Assembly (NCBI RefSeq): GCF_025376885.1
Contig: NZ_JAHUBR010000001.1
Coordinates: 868,001-932,000, forward strand
Direction of reading: 5' to 3'
DNA from: Pseudoruegeria sp. SHC-113
GTDB lineage: Bacteria; Pseudomonadota; Alphaproteobacteria; Rhodobacterales; Rhodobacteraceae
Length of the DNA stretch: 64,000 nucleotides
Shown here piece by piece: positions 42,041-50,598 of the stretch (its first letter is position 1; each line of letters starts with the position of its first letter). Under the pieces are notes generated by a model. It did no database searches, was not told the DNA's origin, and was given only the letters and a program-made list of their open reading frames with translations. A program made the translations under genes and the position numbers.

Positions 42041-42086
42041 CCCGGCGGCACGCCGGGCAGCCCCCGTCCGCCCCCCTCGGGCGGGG
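42041..42086. repeat. Double-hairpin intergenic element, copy B
   Basis: CCCGGCG-GCA-CGCCGGG (42041-42057) is followed by CCGCCC/GGGCGG (42068-42084). It matches 26805-26851 in order and sequence and again lies between convergent genes. Confidence 0.6.
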
Positions 42087-42176
42087 GCTTCACCCCCACC
42101 CGGCGGATCGGGGCCGCCCTTAGCGCGGACCACAGCGGGCCGTTTCAATGCAGTCTCAAGGTCGAGAAGAGGGGGG

Positions 42177-43109
42177 CTATGTCCCCAGCAGCGCAAGCCA
42201 CACCCAAGCCGTGAGGATCGTGCCTGCCGTGCCCAGCAGCACCGCGCTGGCGGCCACCCGTTTGCCCACCCCGTAGAGATTGGCAAAGACATAGGCGTTC
42301 ACCCCCGGTGCCATGGCGGATGTCAGGATAGCGGAGCGGAAGGCGGCCTCGTTCAACCCGCTGGCCGTGCCGAAGATCCAGACGAGCGAGGGGTGCAGGA
42401 TGAGCGAGACCGCCACCACGAAACAGATCGTGCGCAGATCGCCTTCCGGGCGGTAGCGGTAGAGCACGCCACCGAGCGAGAACAGCGCCGCAGGCAGGGC
42501 TGCGCGCACCATGAGATCCAGCGCATCCGTCACCACGCCGGGCAGGGGCACATGGGCGAGGTTCACCACGAACCCGAGCGCAATCGCGATCACCAGTGCG
42601 TTGGAGAACATCGCTTTCAGCACCCGCAGTGGCACTCTCGCAAGCGATCCGCCCCGGTTGCGCGCCAGCTCCATCACCGTGATCCCGAGCCCGTAGCAGA
42701 AGGGCGAATGCAGCGCGACGATGGCGAAGTTCGCCTCCAGCGCCTCCGGCCCGTAGGCGCGTTCGGTGATCGGCAGGCCCAGCAGCACGGAGTTTGAGAA
42801 GAGGCAGCAGAAGCCGATGGCGACGCTGTCTTCCCACGGGCGATTGAACAGCAGCCGCGCCCCCGCGATGCCCACGGCAAAACAGAGCGCCGCCGCGCCG
42901 TAGAAGCTGCCGAGCAAGGCCAGATCGAAGCCCGCCGAAAGATCCAGCGTCGAGATAGCGCGAAACAGCAGGCAGGGGATGGCGAAGTTCTGGGTGAATT
43001 TGACGATGCCGTCGATGGCCTCGTCCGAAAGCTTCTTGCGCCAGACCGCGAGGTAGCCGAAGCCGATCACGAAGAAGACCGGCAGGATGACCTCGATCAG
43101 CGCCTGCAT
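42177..43109 (-). CDS. AEC family transporter (auxin efflux carrier type)
   Basis: 310-aa membrane protein with about ten helices of the AEC/malonate-transporter family. It starts MQALIEVILPVFFVIGFGYLA and has the typical FTQNFAIPCLLFRAI and GVNAYVFANLYGVGKRVAAS segments with the crossover helix proline. The substrate is unknown. It is the last gene of the minus-strand run, 3 bp after the MBL hydrolase gene. Confidence 0.9.
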   Translation of the reverse strand: MQALIEVILPVFFVIGFGYLAVWRKKLSDEAIDGIVKFTQNFAIPCLLFRAISTLDLSAGFDLALLGSFYGAAALCFAVGIAGARLLFNRPWEDSVAIGFCCLFSNSVLLGLPITERAYGPEALEANFAIVALHSPFCYGLGITVMELARNRGGSLARVPLRVLKAMFSNALVIAIALGFVVNLAHVPLPGVVTDALDLMVRAALPAALFSLGGVLYRYRPEGDLRTICFVVAVSLILHPSLVWIFGTASGLNEAAFRSAILTSAMAPGVNAYVFANLYGVGKRVAASAVLLGTAGTILTAWVWLALLGT

Positions 43110-43112
43110 CTG

Positions 43113-43910
43113 CTAGACCGCAAACCGCAAGGTGAGCCCGTCGTAGGCGGGCTGGATGTGATCCTCGGTCTCCGCCAGCACCGTGGCGTAATCCAGATCG
43201 ATGTGCATGTTCGTCAGCACCCCCTGTTTCGCCCCGCTGCGGGCGATCCACTCAAGGGCAGTGTCCAGATGGATATGGGTCGGGTGCGGGGTGCGGCGCA
43301 GGGCGTCCAGAATGAAGCACTCAAGGCCCTGAAGCCTGGCCCAGTTCTCCTCCGGCATTTCGCTCACATCGGGCAGGTAGGCCACATCGCCGATGCGGAA
43401 GCCAAGGGCGTCGATGCTGCCGTGGCGCACGCGGAAGGGGGAAAGCGTGATCACCCCGCCGTCTCCTGCAATCACCACATCGCCGTCGATGGAATGCAGA
43501 TCGAGGATCGGCGGGTAGGGGGAGCCCGCGGGCTGCACGAAAGCATAGCCGAAGCGCGAGATCAGATCGTTCTGCGTGTCGCCATCGGCCCAGACGGGCA
43601 GGCGCTGGCGGGTGTTGAACACCACCTGCCGCAGGTCATCGAGCCCGTGTACGTGATCGGCGTGGGAATGGGTAAACACAACCGCATCCAGCGTGCCGGC
43701 TCCGGCGTCGATCAACTGCTGGCGCATATCGGGCGAAGTGTCGATCAGCACCCGCGTCACACCGCCTTCGGCCTCACGCTCGATAAGAAGCGAGCAGCGG
43801 CTGCGGCGGTTTTTAGGGTTCTCAGGGTCGCAATCGCCCCAGTTGCCGCCAATGCGCGGCACGCCGCCCGAGGAGCCGCAGCCGAGGATGCGAAAGCGGA
43901 TCTCCCCCAT
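43113..43910 (-). CDS. MBL-fold metallo-hydrolase (PhnP-like)
   Basis: 265-aa metallo-beta-lactamase-fold protein. The metal motif is THSHADHVHGLDDLR, with upstream LGCGSSGGVPRIGG and later histidines (THIHLDTALEW; TNMHIDLDY). The closest well-studied relative is the phosphodiesterase PhnP; linkage to tatD is very common. The substrate is unconfirmed. Its ATG overlaps the tatD stop by one base. Confidence 0.9.
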   Translation of the reverse strand: MGEIRFRILGCGSSGGVPRIGGNWGDCDPENPKNRRSRCSLLIEREAEGGVTRVLIDTSPDMRQQLIDAGAGTLDAVVFTHSHADHVHGLDDLRQVVFNTRQRLPVWADGDTQNDLISRFGYAFVQPAGSPYPPILDLHSIDGDVVIAGDGGVITLSPFRVRHGSIDALGFRIGDVAYLPDVSEMPEENWARLQGLECFILDALRRTPHPTHIHLDTALEWIARSGAKQGVLTNMHIDLDYATVLAETEDHIQPAYDGLTLRFAV

Positions 43911-44716
43911 CAGGCGGCCTGCGCCGCTTTGGCGGCTTTGGTGAAGAGCCGGTCGAAATTGGCGCAGGTTTGCGCGGCGAAATCCGCATAGCTCAGGCCG
44001 AAAATCTCAGCCCCCACTTTAGCGGTGTGGATGGAATATCCCGGCTCGTTGCGTTTGCCGCGATAGGGCTGTGGCGCGAGATAGGGCGCGTCCGTTTCCA
44101 CGAGGATGCGTTCCACCGGGGCGCTGGCGAAGATGTCGCGCAGCTCCTGGCTTTTCTTGAAGGTCGCGATGCCCGACATGGAGAGGTAAAAGCCCAGATC
44201 AAGCGCCGCTTCCGCCAGCGCGCGGCTGGAAGAAAAGCAGTGCATCACGCAGGTATAGACCCCGGCGGCATGTTCCTCGCTCAGGATGCGCGCCATGTCC
44301 TCATCCGCCGCACGGGCGTGGATGATCAGGGGCAGGCCGGTTTGCCGTGCGGCCTCGATATGGATGCGCAAGCTGTCCTGCTGCACGGCCTTGCTCTCGG
44401 CGGTATAGTGGTAATCCAGCCCCGACTCGCCGATGCCGACGAATTTGGGATGCTGCGCCAGCGCGACCAGCTCTTCGACCGTGGCCAGCGGTTCATCTGC
44501 GGCGCTCATCGGGTGGGTGCCTGCGGCGTAGTAGACGGGCGCAAAGCGCTCCGCGATGGCGCGCACCTGCGGCTCAAGGCGCAGGCGGGTGCAGATGGTG
44601 ACCATGCGGCTCACCCCGGCCTCAACGGCGCGCTCCACCACCTGCGGCAGTTCCTCGGCGAAATCGGGGAAATCGAGGTGGCAGTGGCTGTCGACGATCT
44701 GGGGAACTGCTGTCAT
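43910..44716 (-). CDS. TatD family metal-dependent DNase
   Basis: 268-aa TIM-barrel hydrolase. Metal-binding motifs are DSHCHLDFPDF at the N terminus, GIGESGLDYHY, IHARAADEDM and CVMHCFSSS, and ILVETDAPYLAP near the end. The family acts as 3'-5' DNase or quality-control enzyme. It lies downstream of holB and upstream of the MBL gene in the tmk-holB-tatD arrangement. Confidence 0.94.
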   Translation of the reverse strand: MTAVPQIVDSHCHLDFPDFAEELPQVVERAVEAGVSRMVTICTRLRLEPQVRAIAERFAPVYYAAGTHPMSAADEPLATVEELVALAQHPKFVGIGESGLDYHYTAESKAVQQDSLRIHIEAARQTGLPLIIHARAADEDMARILSEEHAAGVYTCVMHCFSSSRALAEAALDLGFYLSMSGIATFKKSQELRDIFASAPVERILVETDAPYLAPQPYRGKRNEPGYSIHTAKVGAEIFGLSYADFAAQTCANFDRLFTKAAKAAQAA

Positions 44717-44727
44717 GGCGGCCTTTG

Positions 44728-45858
44728 TCAGGCGGCCGTGCGCGCCGCCGTTTCATTGATCTTGAAGACCATATCAAGCAGAAGCGCGGCAGGGTCAAGG
44801 TTGACGGCCCGCCCATGGCGCACCCGCGCGCCAAGGCTCTGCTGCAGCTCGGCCCAGCGGCGGCCTGCCTGCGGATTTGGCGCCATGCGCGCGAGCAGCG
44901 CGGCCTCGCCGGGGGCGGCCTCCACGGCGGGCGGGCCGATCACACCGGCGCGCGCGGCGCGGGCGAGAAAGAGATCGAGCAGATCGAACAGCAGCGCCTG
45001 CTGCGCCTCCTTGCCCTTGCCCAACGTGCTTTCCGAAAGCGCGATGGCCAGTTGTCGATCCACGCGGGGCAGGCCGGTGAACAGCTTCACGATGGCCCCG
45101 TAAAGGGCGAGCCCGTCGTGGTGCAGCAGTTGCAGCGCCTCGCCCACGGAGCCCGCAGACAATTCGGCTAGCGCCTCAGGCGAGGGCACCTCGGCCTCCC
45201 CGGCCTGCGCCAGCGCCTGCGCGATGGTCTCTGGCGGCAGGGCACGGCAGCGCAACTCGCGGCAGCGAGAGCGGATCGTGGGCAGAAGGCGTGAGGGCTG
45301 GTGGCTGATCAGCAGCAGCACCGCGCCCGCCGGGGGCTCTTCGAGCTGTTTCAGCAGGGCGTTGGCGGCGTTGACGTTCAACTCGTCGGCAGAATCCACG
45401 ATCACCACGCGCCGTCCGCCATCCGCCGAGGATAGGCCAAAGAAGCTGCGCATCTTGCGCACCTCATCCACCGTGATTTCCTGCCGTAGAGCGCCGGTTT
45501 TCTCGTTCACCGGGCGTTTGAGCGAAAACAGCCCGCCTTCCGCGCCGGAGAGCAGGCGGCGCGCAACCGGGTGATCGGCTGGAATGTCGAGCGTTTCGGG
45601 CGCAGGGGGCGCATCGCCGAACAACCCGCCGCTGTCGGCCTTGGGTGTGGCCAGCAGGAAACGGGCGATCTTCCACGCCAACGTCGCCTTGCCCACGCCC
45701 TTGGGGCCGGTGATCAGCCAGGCATGGTGCAGGCGGCCGGTGTTGAACGCGTCCAGAAAGGCGGCTTCGGCCTCGGATTGGCCGAGCAAGGTGGCGGTTT
45801 CGCGCGGGTGCGGCGCGCCTTCGATCCGATCGGGTTCCGGGGGCGGGGTGTCGCTCAT
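44728..45858 (-). CDS. holB: DNA polymerase III subunit delta'
   Basis: 376-aa clamp-loader subunit. The AAA+ region has a P-loop-like GPKGVGKAT (the final residues differ from GKT/S), VIVDSADELNVNAANALLKQLEEPP and the SRC arginine-finger motif. The four-cysteine zinc module of E. coli delta' is not visible, as in many alphaproteobacteria. It overlaps tmk by 4 bp. Confidence 0.93.
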   Translation of the reverse strand: MSDTPPPEPDRIEGAPHPRETATLLGQSEAEAAFLDAFNTGRLHHAWLITGPKGVGKATLAWKIARFLLATPKADSGGLFGDAPPAPETLDIPADHPVARRLLSGAEGGLFSLKRPVNEKTGALRQEITVDEVRKMRSFFGLSSADGGRRVVIVDSADELNVNAANALLKQLEEPPAGAVLLLISHQPSRLLPTIRSRCRELRCRALPPETIAQALAQAGEAEVPSPEALAELSAGSVGEALQLLHHDGLALYGAIVKLFTGLPRVDRQLAIALSESTLGKGKEAQQALLFDLLDLFLARAARAGVIGPPAVEAAPGEAALLARMAPNPQAGRRWAELQQSLGARVRHGRAVNLDPAALLLDMVFKINETAARTAA

Positions 45859-46466
45859 GGCAGGCGGGCTTTCACGGCGGCAAAGACCTGCTCCGCCACG
45901 GTATCCGGCGTCGCGTCGCCGTCGATCACGGCAAAGCGGGGCGCAAATTCCGCCGCCAACTCGAGGAAGCCTGCGCGCATCTTTTGCTGCAGCTCCAGCC
46001 CGAAGTCCTCGAACCGCTCTTCCGCCGTCTGCCGGGCCTTGGCGCGGGACAGCCCCTTGGCCGGGTCCATGTCGATCAGCACGGTGAGATCCGGCTCGCG
46101 GCCAATCATCAGGCTGTGCAGCGCATCCACCGTGCCGCGCAGATCGCCCCGGCTGATGCCCTGATACATGCGCGTGCTGTCAGCGAAACGGTCGCAGAGC
46201 ACGATCTTGCCCTCGGCCAGGGCGGGCTGGATCGTGCGCTCAAGGTGATCGCGGCGGGCGGCGGTGAACAGCAGGATTTCCGTCTCGGCGGACCAACGGT
46301 CCGGATCGCCTTCCAGAACCAGACGGCGGATTTCCTCGGCCCCCGGCGAGCCGCCGGGTTCGCGCGTCAGCACCACCGCGTGGCCTTCAGCCTCAAGCCG
46401 TGCGGCCAGCAGGCGGGCCTGCGTGGATTTGCCGGATCCGTCGATCCCTTCGAAGGAAATGAACAT
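45855..46466 (-). CDS. tmk: Thymidylate kinase
   Basis: 203-aa dTMP kinase in dTTP synthesis. It begins MFISFEGIDGSGKSTQARLL (P-loop), with TREPGGSPGAEEIR, the CDRFADSTRMYQGISRG motif and a LID region DPAKGLSRAKAR. Length is normal. It precedes holB with ATGA overlap and follows the carboxypeptidase gene by 8 bp. Confidence 0.96.
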   Translation of the reverse strand: MFISFEGIDGSGKSTQARLLAARLEAEGHAVVLTREPGGSPGAEEIRRLVLEGDPDRWSAETEILLFTAARRDHLERTIQPALAEGKIVLCDRFADSTRMYQGISRGDLRGTVDALHSLMIGREPDLTVLIDMDPAKGLSRAKARQTAEERFEDFGLELQQKMRAGFLELAAEFAPRFAVIDGDATPDTVAEQVFAAVKARLP

Positions 46467-46474
46467 CCTGCGGG

Positions 46475-47647
46475 TTATAGGCCGGAAGCCAGAGTGTCCG
46501 CCTGGGCTTCCCCCATCACCTGTCGGTACAGCACCTGCGCCGCGGCCCTCAGGCGCGGCAGGAAGCCTCCACGAGCCACGTCACGATCCGCCACCAGCGG
46601 AATGCGCGCATCGGGCATGCCTTCGAGCTGCACCACAAGCGTGCCGATCTCATCGCCCTTCGCGATGGGGGCTTCGAGCGGGGATTTATGCTCCACCGTG
46701 GCCGTCAGATCACCGTGGGACAGCGCGGGCACCAGCAGCGTGGCATCCGCGGTCGGCACGAGCCCGACGGACGGGGACGCGCCCATCCACACCTTGGCAG
46801 ACGCGACTTGCGTTCCGGCGGTGGCCACGGTTTTCTCCACGAACTGGCGGAAGGCCCAGCTCACCACGCGCTCGGCCTCTTCGGCACGCGCGCGTTCACT
46901 GTCGAGCCCGGTGATCACGAAGGTCACGCGGCGGCTGCCTTGCTTGGCGGAGCCGACAAGCCCGTAACCGGCTTCCTGCGTGTGGCCCGTTTTCAGCCCA
47001 TCCGCGCCGATGCCGAGCTTCAGCAGCGGGTTGCGGTTGAAGCGGTTGTCGGGCGAGCGGCCATCGAAGGGGAACTCGGTCTGCGCGAAATAGGGGTAAT
47101 ACTCGGGGAAGTCGTTGATCAGCCGCTGGGCCAGAACGCCCAGATCATGCATCGACATGCGCTGCGAGGGGTGCGGCCAGCCCGAGGCATTGGCGAAGGT
47201 GGAGTTCGTCATGCCGAGCGCCTGCGCGCGGGCGTTCATCTGGGTGGCAAAGGTGGCTTCCGATCCCGCCAGCCCTTCGGCCACTACGACACAGGCGTCA
47301 TTGCCCGATTGCACGATGATGCCGAGGATCAGTTCTTCCACGGTGGGGCGATCGCGCTCGTTCAGGAACATGGTGGAGCCGCCCATCGCCTTGGCGCGGG
47401 AAGAAACAGGAAAGCGCGTCTCCATCGTCACGCGGCCATCCTTGAGCGCCTCAAACAGCATGTTCAGCGTCATCAGCTTGGACATGGAGGCCGGCGGCAG
47501 CGCCACATCGGCGCGTTTCTCCAGAAGCACGGTGCCGGTGGTCTGGTCGATCACATAGGCCGCCGTGGCCGCTGTCTCGAAGGAGAAGGCGGGCAGGGGC
47601 AGAGCAAGGATCATTGCGGTGGCGGCGGCTTTCAGCATCTGGCGCAT
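46475..47647 (-). CDS. D-alanyl-D-alanine carboxypeptidase (PBP5/6 class)
   Basis: 390-aa periplasmic penicillin-binding protein that trims the terminal D-Ala of peptidoglycan stem peptides. The signal peptide covers about residues 1-22. Active-site motifs are SMSK in PPASMSKLMT, SGN in QSGNDACV, and KTG in DGLKTGHTQEAGYG. The C-terminal domain ends in a probable amphipathic helix. It lies downstream of the SPOR lipoprotein gene. Confidence 0.94.
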   Translation of the reverse strand: MRQMLKAAATAMILALPLPAFSFETAATAAYVIDQTTGTVLLEKRADVALPPASMSKLMTLNMLFEALKDGRVTMETRFPVSSRAKAMGGSTMFLNERDRPTVEELILGIIVQSGNDACVVVAEGLAGSEATFATQMNARAQALGMTNSTFANASGWPHPSQRMSMHDLGVLAQRLINDFPEYYPYFAQTEFPFDGRSPDNRFNRNPLLKLGIGADGLKTGHTQEAGYGLVGSAKQGSRRVTFVITGLDSERARAEEAERVVSWAFRQFVEKTVATAGTQVASAKVWMGASPSVGLVPTADATLLVPALSHGDLTATVEHKSPLEAPIAKGDEIGTLVVQLEGMPDARIPLVADRDVARGGFLPRLRAAAQVLYRQVMGEAQADTLASGL

Positions 47648-47665
47648 CTTTGTCTCCGGTTCGCG

Positions 47666-48532
47666 TTAGCTGGACACGAAATAGGCATCCTCGAAGCCGA
47701 GCCCCTGCACTTTCTTCAAAAGCACGTTGCGGTCGGATTTCGAGCTGGCCGGGCCAACGATGACCCGCCAGAAGGTTTTGCCTGCGGTGGTCTGTTTCTT
47801 AACGGTCGGGATCACCCCGTGCTGGCGCATCGCCTCGGCGGTGCCCTTGGCGTTGTCCTCCACGGAGAAGATGCCGATCTGCACGTAGGGTTTGTCGAGC
47901 TTGCTGGTGGTCGTCGGCTTGGGGGCCGGGGCCGGGACCGGGGCGGCAGCGGCAGGCGCTGCGGCCTCGCTGGCTTCCACAGCGGCGATGGCGGCGCCGG
48001 CAACGGCGATCGGATCTTCCAGCGTCTGCGATTCAATCTGGTCGGGTGCATCCAGCTGCGCCGTGGCGGTGGCTTCGGGCTCCACCGGCACCTCTTCCTT
48101 GCGCAGCGCGGTGACGTTCAGGCTCACGGGCTGGCCGGCCAGCATGCCAAGCGCCTCGGCGGCATCGGAGGAGACCTGGAACACCGGGCCCGGCGTCTCG
48201 CGTTCGCGGCGGAACAGCGCGCCGATCACGAATTTTCCGTTGTCCTCGTTGCGGATGATCACGCGTTCTGGATCCTTGCTGTCGGGGTGGGCCACCCAGA
48301 CGCCGCCCAGCGAGGGGCGGCCGTCCCACAGGCCTTTCTCCGTCTGTTGGAACACATCCGGCGCCTCGACATCGCGTTCCACGATCTTGACCGAGGTCGC
48401 GGTGGAGGTGGTGGAGGCTTCGGGATCGTCATCGCCACCGAAGGGGTTGATTTTGGTGGCCTCGTTGCAGCCTGCCACGGCCAATGCACATAGAACGGCC
48501 GCGATGGCCGTGCTCCGCTTGACTGCTGTCAT
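47666..48532 (-). CDS. SPOR-domain lipoprotein
   Basis: 288-aa envelope protein with lipobox VAGC (near Cys22). An Ala/Pro-rich linker lies around residues 190-215. The C-terminal SPOR domain (about residues 217-288) starts KPYVQIGIFSVEDNAKGT and ends FWRVIVGP...EDAYFVSS; SPOR domains bind denuded glycan at the septum. The central region may be a degenerate RlpA-like barrel, which is uncertain. ATG 48532 is the first good start. It is the first gene of the minus-strand run. Confidence 0.85.
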   Translation of the reverse strand: MTAVKRSTAIAAVLCALAVAGCNEATKINPFGGDDDPEASTTSTATSVKIVERDVEAPDVFQQTEKGLWDGRPSLGGVWVAHPDSKDPERVIIRNEDNGKFVIGALFRRERETPGPVFQVSSDAAEALGMLAGQPVSLNVTALRKEEVPVEPEATATAQLDAPDQIESQTLEDPIAVAGAAIAAVEASEAAAPAAAAPVPAPAPKPTTTSKLDKPYVQIGIFSVEDNAKGTAEAMRQHGVIPTVKKQTTAGKTFWRVIVGPASSKSDRNVLLKKVQGLGFEDAYFVSS

Positions 48533-48742
48533 GGTGTTGCCCTTTTCCTCTCGCCTCGCGCCTGCCGGGGCGCCCCTCGTTTCGCGGGGGCATGCCGTTC
48601 GCGCCGGTTTTACCGTCTTTGCGGCGCAGTGTAGCGGTTTGGCAAGGGTATGGGAAGTGGATCGGCGGCATCCGGCCGAGCCGATCACGCGGAAGTTTGC
48701 GGTTTCAGAATCAACCCGGCCCCGCTAGGAGTTCTCGGCACC

Positions 48743-48832
48743 GGAGAGGTGGCAGAGTGGTCGAATGCGGCGGTCTTGAAAACCGTTGAGCGTGTGAGCG
48801 TTCCCTGGGTTCGAATCCCAGTCTCTCCGCCA
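48743..48832 (+). tRNA. tRNA-Ser (anticodon TGA)
   Basis: 90-nt tRNA with a long variable arm. The acceptor GGAGAGG pairs with TCTCTCC, the anticodon loop CTTGAAA gives TGA, the T arm is CTGGGTTCGAATCCCAG, and discriminator G plus CCA are encoded. It marks the boundary between the conserved operon and the accessory region. Confidence 0.96.
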
Positions 48833-49270
48833 CCATCACCATTGCGAAACATCGAACGCCCCCGGTCAGCGCCGGAATTTTCCCTGTTTTCAAAGGGGTT
48901 TGCGGACTGAGTCCGAACCTCTGAGACGGGCCTGACCCCCGGTTTCGGTCTCTGAACCGCCCCGGGTCTCTGGTCGCGCGAACCTCGCGTAATTCGGTTC
49001 GCTGTGATTTTCGCAAGCGTTTTCAATGACCTGAGTTTCAACCCCGCCAAAACTTCGTCCCCTGTTTCCAATGCCTACGAGGGAAACATGCCCCGAACCA
49101 ACAGGAGGCGTAGTGGCTGGGGCTGGTGGCAGATTGGTTCGCAAGAATGACGGCGCATGGCGGTGTGTCACTGGCCAGCGCCCTGATCCTCGCACATCGC
49201 CGCGCGGCCATGAAAATGCCGCCGGTTTCGCGCGGTATTGGTAAGGTGGGAACAAATAGACGGAGACTTC
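48833..49270. other. 438-bp intergenic region after tRNA-Ser
   Basis: No supported gene. Frames crossing the tRNA are shadows. It may contain the boundary of the accessory region, but no direct copy of the tRNA 3' end was found within the window. Confidence 0.5.
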
Positions 49271-50209
49271 ATGGCAACCATCGACATTTTCCCAGACATT
49301 CACGGGCAGATCGGCAAGCTGCGGACAGCGCTTGATGATCTGGGTTGGCACCGCCGCGCCGCCGGCTGGGTCCACCCGGAACCCGAGCGCGCCATCGTCT
49401 TCCTGGGCGACTTCATCGACCGAGGGCCCGAGAACAGGGCCGTCATCGATCTCGTCCGCAGCCTGATCGACAGCGGCAAGGCGCGCGCGATCATGGGCAA
49501 CCACGAGCTCAATGCCCTTCATTTCCACACCGTGCATCCCCAAACGGGCCAGCCTTTGCGCGACCGCTCGGACAAGAACCTGCGCCAGCACAAGAGTTTT
49601 CTCAACGAGTTCCCGCTCGGCGCGCAGGATACCCGCGAAGTGCTGGATTGGATGCGCACCCTGCCGCTCTTCATCGAAGAGGCCGGATTTCGGGCGGTTC
49701 ACGCTTGCTGGCGGGAAAGCTCGATCGACAGGGTGCGGGCACTCACCGGCAACGGTGTGCTGTCGGAGGAGCAGCTGATATGGGCGGCCGACCGGGAAAA
49801 CGAGCTTTTCCACCTCACCGAGGAAATCGCCAAGGGCCCCGAGCACAAGCTGCCCGACGGCGCCTGCTTTCACGACAAGGACGGCACCAGGCGCGACGCC
49901 GTTCGCTTGCAATGGTGGAACTCGGATGCGAAAACGTGGCGCGAAATCGCGATCTCGGTGCCCGATCCGGACGATCTGCCAGATGATCCTCTGCCCGACA
50001 CCCTACAGGCGCAGACATATCCAAAGGCGGGGCGCCCGGTATTCTTTGGCCACTACTGGCTGACCGGCGCGCCGCGATTACAGGCTCCCAATGCGTTGTG
50101 CCTTGATTATTCGGCAGGTAAGGACGGCCCCTTGGCCACATACGAATTGGAAGCTGGCGACAGGACGCTCACGCCCGAGCGCATCCGCGTTCACGCCGCG
50201 AAAAGTTGA
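49271..50209 (+). CDS. Calcineurin-like metallophosphoesterase
   Basis: 312-aa metallophosphatase. The dinuclear metal motifs are FPDIHG near residue 8, GDFIDRG near 46, GNHE near 77 and FFGHYW near 270, in normal order, so the enzyme should be active. It resembles ApaH/serine-threonine phosphatase-like proteins; the substrate is unknown. It stands alone between tRNA-Ser and the recombinase operon, converging on the latter, and may be cargo of the element or the last host gene. Confidence 0.87.
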   Translation: MATIDIFPDIHGQIGKLRTALDDLGWHRRAAGWVHPEPERAIVFLGDFIDRGPENRAVIDLVRSLIDSGKARAIMGNHELNALHFHTVHPQTGQPLRDRSDKNLRQHKSFLNEFPLGAQDTREVLDWMRTLPLFIEEAGFRAVHACWRESSIDRVRALTGNGVLSEEQLIWAADRENELFHLTEEIAKGPEHKLPDGACFHDKDGTRRDAVRLQWWNSDAKTWREIAISVPDPDDLPDDPLPDTLQAQTYPKAGRPVFFGHYWLTGAPRLQAPNALCLDYSAGKDGPLATYELEAGDRTLTPERIRVHAAKS

Positions 50210-50217
50210 CGGGACGG

Positions 50218-50598
50218 TCACTCAAACACCCGCTCCACCTGTTGCTCCCACGGCAGCGAGGCGATCAGGCACAACTCGTAGATCGTGATCGCGCAGGGTT
50301 CGCGGTGGACGACGAGGCGTTCCAGCACCTCGGGCGCCAGCCAGGCGAGGCGCGTGAGGCGGCTGAGGTAGCGGTCGGAGAGGCCCTCGTCGGCGGCGAG
50401 ATCCGTGAGCGTGGCGACCTCGCCACTCTCCAGCATCTTTCGCCAGCGCCAAGCTCGGCCGATGGCGCGCAAGAGGCGGGGATCCTGACCGGTGGGCATT
50501 GCGGCCTCAATCTCCTTCGGCGGCAGGATGCGCGGGCGGCCGCCTCGCTTGCGCAAGGTGAGCGGCACGTGGACGCGGATCGTGTTGGTGCTTGGCAT
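50218..50598 (-). CDS. Helix-turn-helix accessory protein of the recombinase operon
   Basis: 126-aa basic protein. The segment RAIGRAWRWRKMLESGEVATLTD then AADEGLSDRYLSRLTRLAWLAP looks like a helix-turn-helix of a family often found beside alphaproteobacterial serine recombinases. Its ATG shares one base with the recombinase stop (TGATG), indicating coupled translation. It could be a DNA-binding helper or directionality factor; this is inference. Confidence 0.72.
   Translation of the reverse strand: MPSTNTIRVHVPLTLRKRGGRPRILPPKEIEAAMPTGQDPRLLRAIGRAWRWRKMLESGEVATLTDLAADEGLSDRYLSRLTRLAWLAPEVLERLVVHREPCAITIYELCLIASLPWEQQVERVFE

Noticed and set aside
48743-48832. tRNA-Ser as proven attachment site
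   Set aside because: No second copy of the tRNA 3' end was found in the window, and large serine recombinases usually do not target tRNA genes.
48685-49071. 128-aa open frame on the minus strand across tRNA-Ser
   Set aside because: It is the well-known translation of a tRNA-Ser gene read backwards (GETGIRTQGTLTRSTVFKT) and has no start signal.
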